A stretch of DNA of 23,868 nucleotides from Dehalococcoidia bacterium UBA1123 (GTDB taxonomy: Bacteria; Chloroflexota; Dehalococcoidia; Lucifugimonadales; UBA1123), in assembly GCA_002313895.1 (NCBI GenBank), contig DCAW01000165.1:1-23868 (forward strand). Direction: 5' to 3'. The notes under the pieces were generated by a model. It ran no database searches. It was not told where the DNA came from and saw nothing but the letters and a program-made list of their open reading frames with translations. Of this stretch, positions 23,506 to 23,868 are shown piece by piece. How positions within the stretch are numbered: the first letter of the stretch is position 1; every line of letters begins with the position of its first letter. The position numbers and the translations under genes were made by a program.

Positions 23506-23868
23506 ATGAATCATCGGATCAGGGCTGCGGCCATCGCCGTTGACGCAGGAAAACTGCTGATGGTCACGCACGATATCCCCGAGTAAGGGAAAATGTTCTG
23601 GATACCTCCGGGTGGTGGAGTTGAGCGCGAAGAGTCGCCCTTCGATTGCGCCAAACAGGAGGTCATGGAGGAAACAGGAGTGGATATTGACCGAGACCGT
23701 GTGATCTACGTGAGGCAATGGGTGGACACGGAACTCGACTATCATCACGTCGAACTTTTCATCCTCGTGAAGAGTTTTTGCGGTAAACCTGCCCAGGCGA
23801 CAACTCCGAAATTTCGCCTTTCACATTGTTGATTTCCGATGCCAGATTTCTTGCCAGAGACGAAATGC
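23506..23868 (+). pseudogene. Broken NUDIX hydrolase, running off the window
   Basis: An ATG at 23506 starts MNHRIRAAAIAVDAGKLLMV, a normal NUDIX N-terminus, but a TAA at 23584-23586 interrupts it. The same frame resumes with MFWIPPGGGVEREESPFDC and a near-complete Nudix box whose final part reads QEVMEETGV (Gln where Arg is usual). It then ends at 23830-23832 after KFRLSHC. The neighbouring frame continues naturally from about 23805 with SPFTLLISDARFLARDEM, the typical 'RFL-[SA]-R-[DE]-EM' tail. So there is one nonsense codon and one frame change. Alternatively a shorter functional protein could start at the ATG at 23593, but it would still lose its C-terminus. Confidence 0.68.

Noticed and set aside
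1..23868. CRISPR array, insertion sequence, transposase or prophage
   Set aside because: I saw no regularly spaced direct repeats, transposase motifs, flanking inverted repeats or phage genes on either strand.
1..23868. tRNA or rRNA genes
   Set aside because: No cloverleaf with the TTCGA/T-arm pattern nor rRNA-like conserved stretches was recognised by eye; a tRNA scan was not possible.
11428..23868. Stop-codon reassignment explaining the interrupted genes
   Set aside because: Both TAA and TAG occur inside the broken genes, frame changes are also present, and the intact genes end normally with TAA, TAG or TGA.

Overview
The window looks like a chromosomal segment of a free-living or host-associated heterotrophic bacterium. 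Chloroflexota is my best guess, perhaps the marine SAR202/Dehalococcoidia side. This rests on gene content: a DUF1800/DUF1501 pair, NHL propellers, a DUF5679 mini zinc ribbon, a glutathione-independent formaldehyde-dehydrogenase-like enzyme and many catabolic oxidoreductases. Frequent TTG/GTG/CTG starts are also typical. No rRNA or marker phylogeny is present, so the taxonomy is inference. Promoters look like ordinary sigma-70 sites: TTGACA-like boxes, 17-base spacers and recognisable -10 boxes occur at several operon heads.

Left part (1-6786): a secreted-protein start runs off the left edge. Divergent to it is a three-gene operon, DUF1800 - NHL beta-propeller - DUF1501. Facing it is a YcaQ/AlkZ-type DNA glycosylase on the minus strand whose best start is CTG. 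Divergent from that, with its own strong promoter, is a cytochrome P450. Next (6879-7520) is a unit I find striking: a near-consensus promoter, about 350 bases of heavily base-paired non-coding sequence, a 47-residue DUF5679 zinc ribbon and a hairpin terminator.

Middle (7657-15912), all minus strand: a tight catabolic operon (glutamine-synthetase-like ligase - aminotransferase - threonine/serine dehydratase) with 3-base gaps. Then come a decayed TPR-protein remnant, an operon of zinc alcohol/formaldehyde dehydrogenase plus a second NHL propeller with a good promoter, and the translational GTPase TypA/BipA.

Right part (16156-23868): an ada-type alkylation-repair gene broken by frameshifts and stops but still behind a good promoter, a P-loop NTPase fragment, and an intact D-2-hydroxyacid dehydrogenase. 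A strong terminator separates this from a convergent GNAT acetyltransferase. Divergent from the GNAT gene is a same-strand run of FAD oxidoreductase, cupin and the two subunits of a CoA-transferase. The window closes with an NAD(P)-binding sugar-epimerase-like protein and a broken NUDIX hydrolase.

The general picture is a metabolically versatile genome with intact housekeeping and catabolic genes beside four or five broken accessory genes. Either accessory functions are decaying here or the assembly has local indel errors; read data would separate these.
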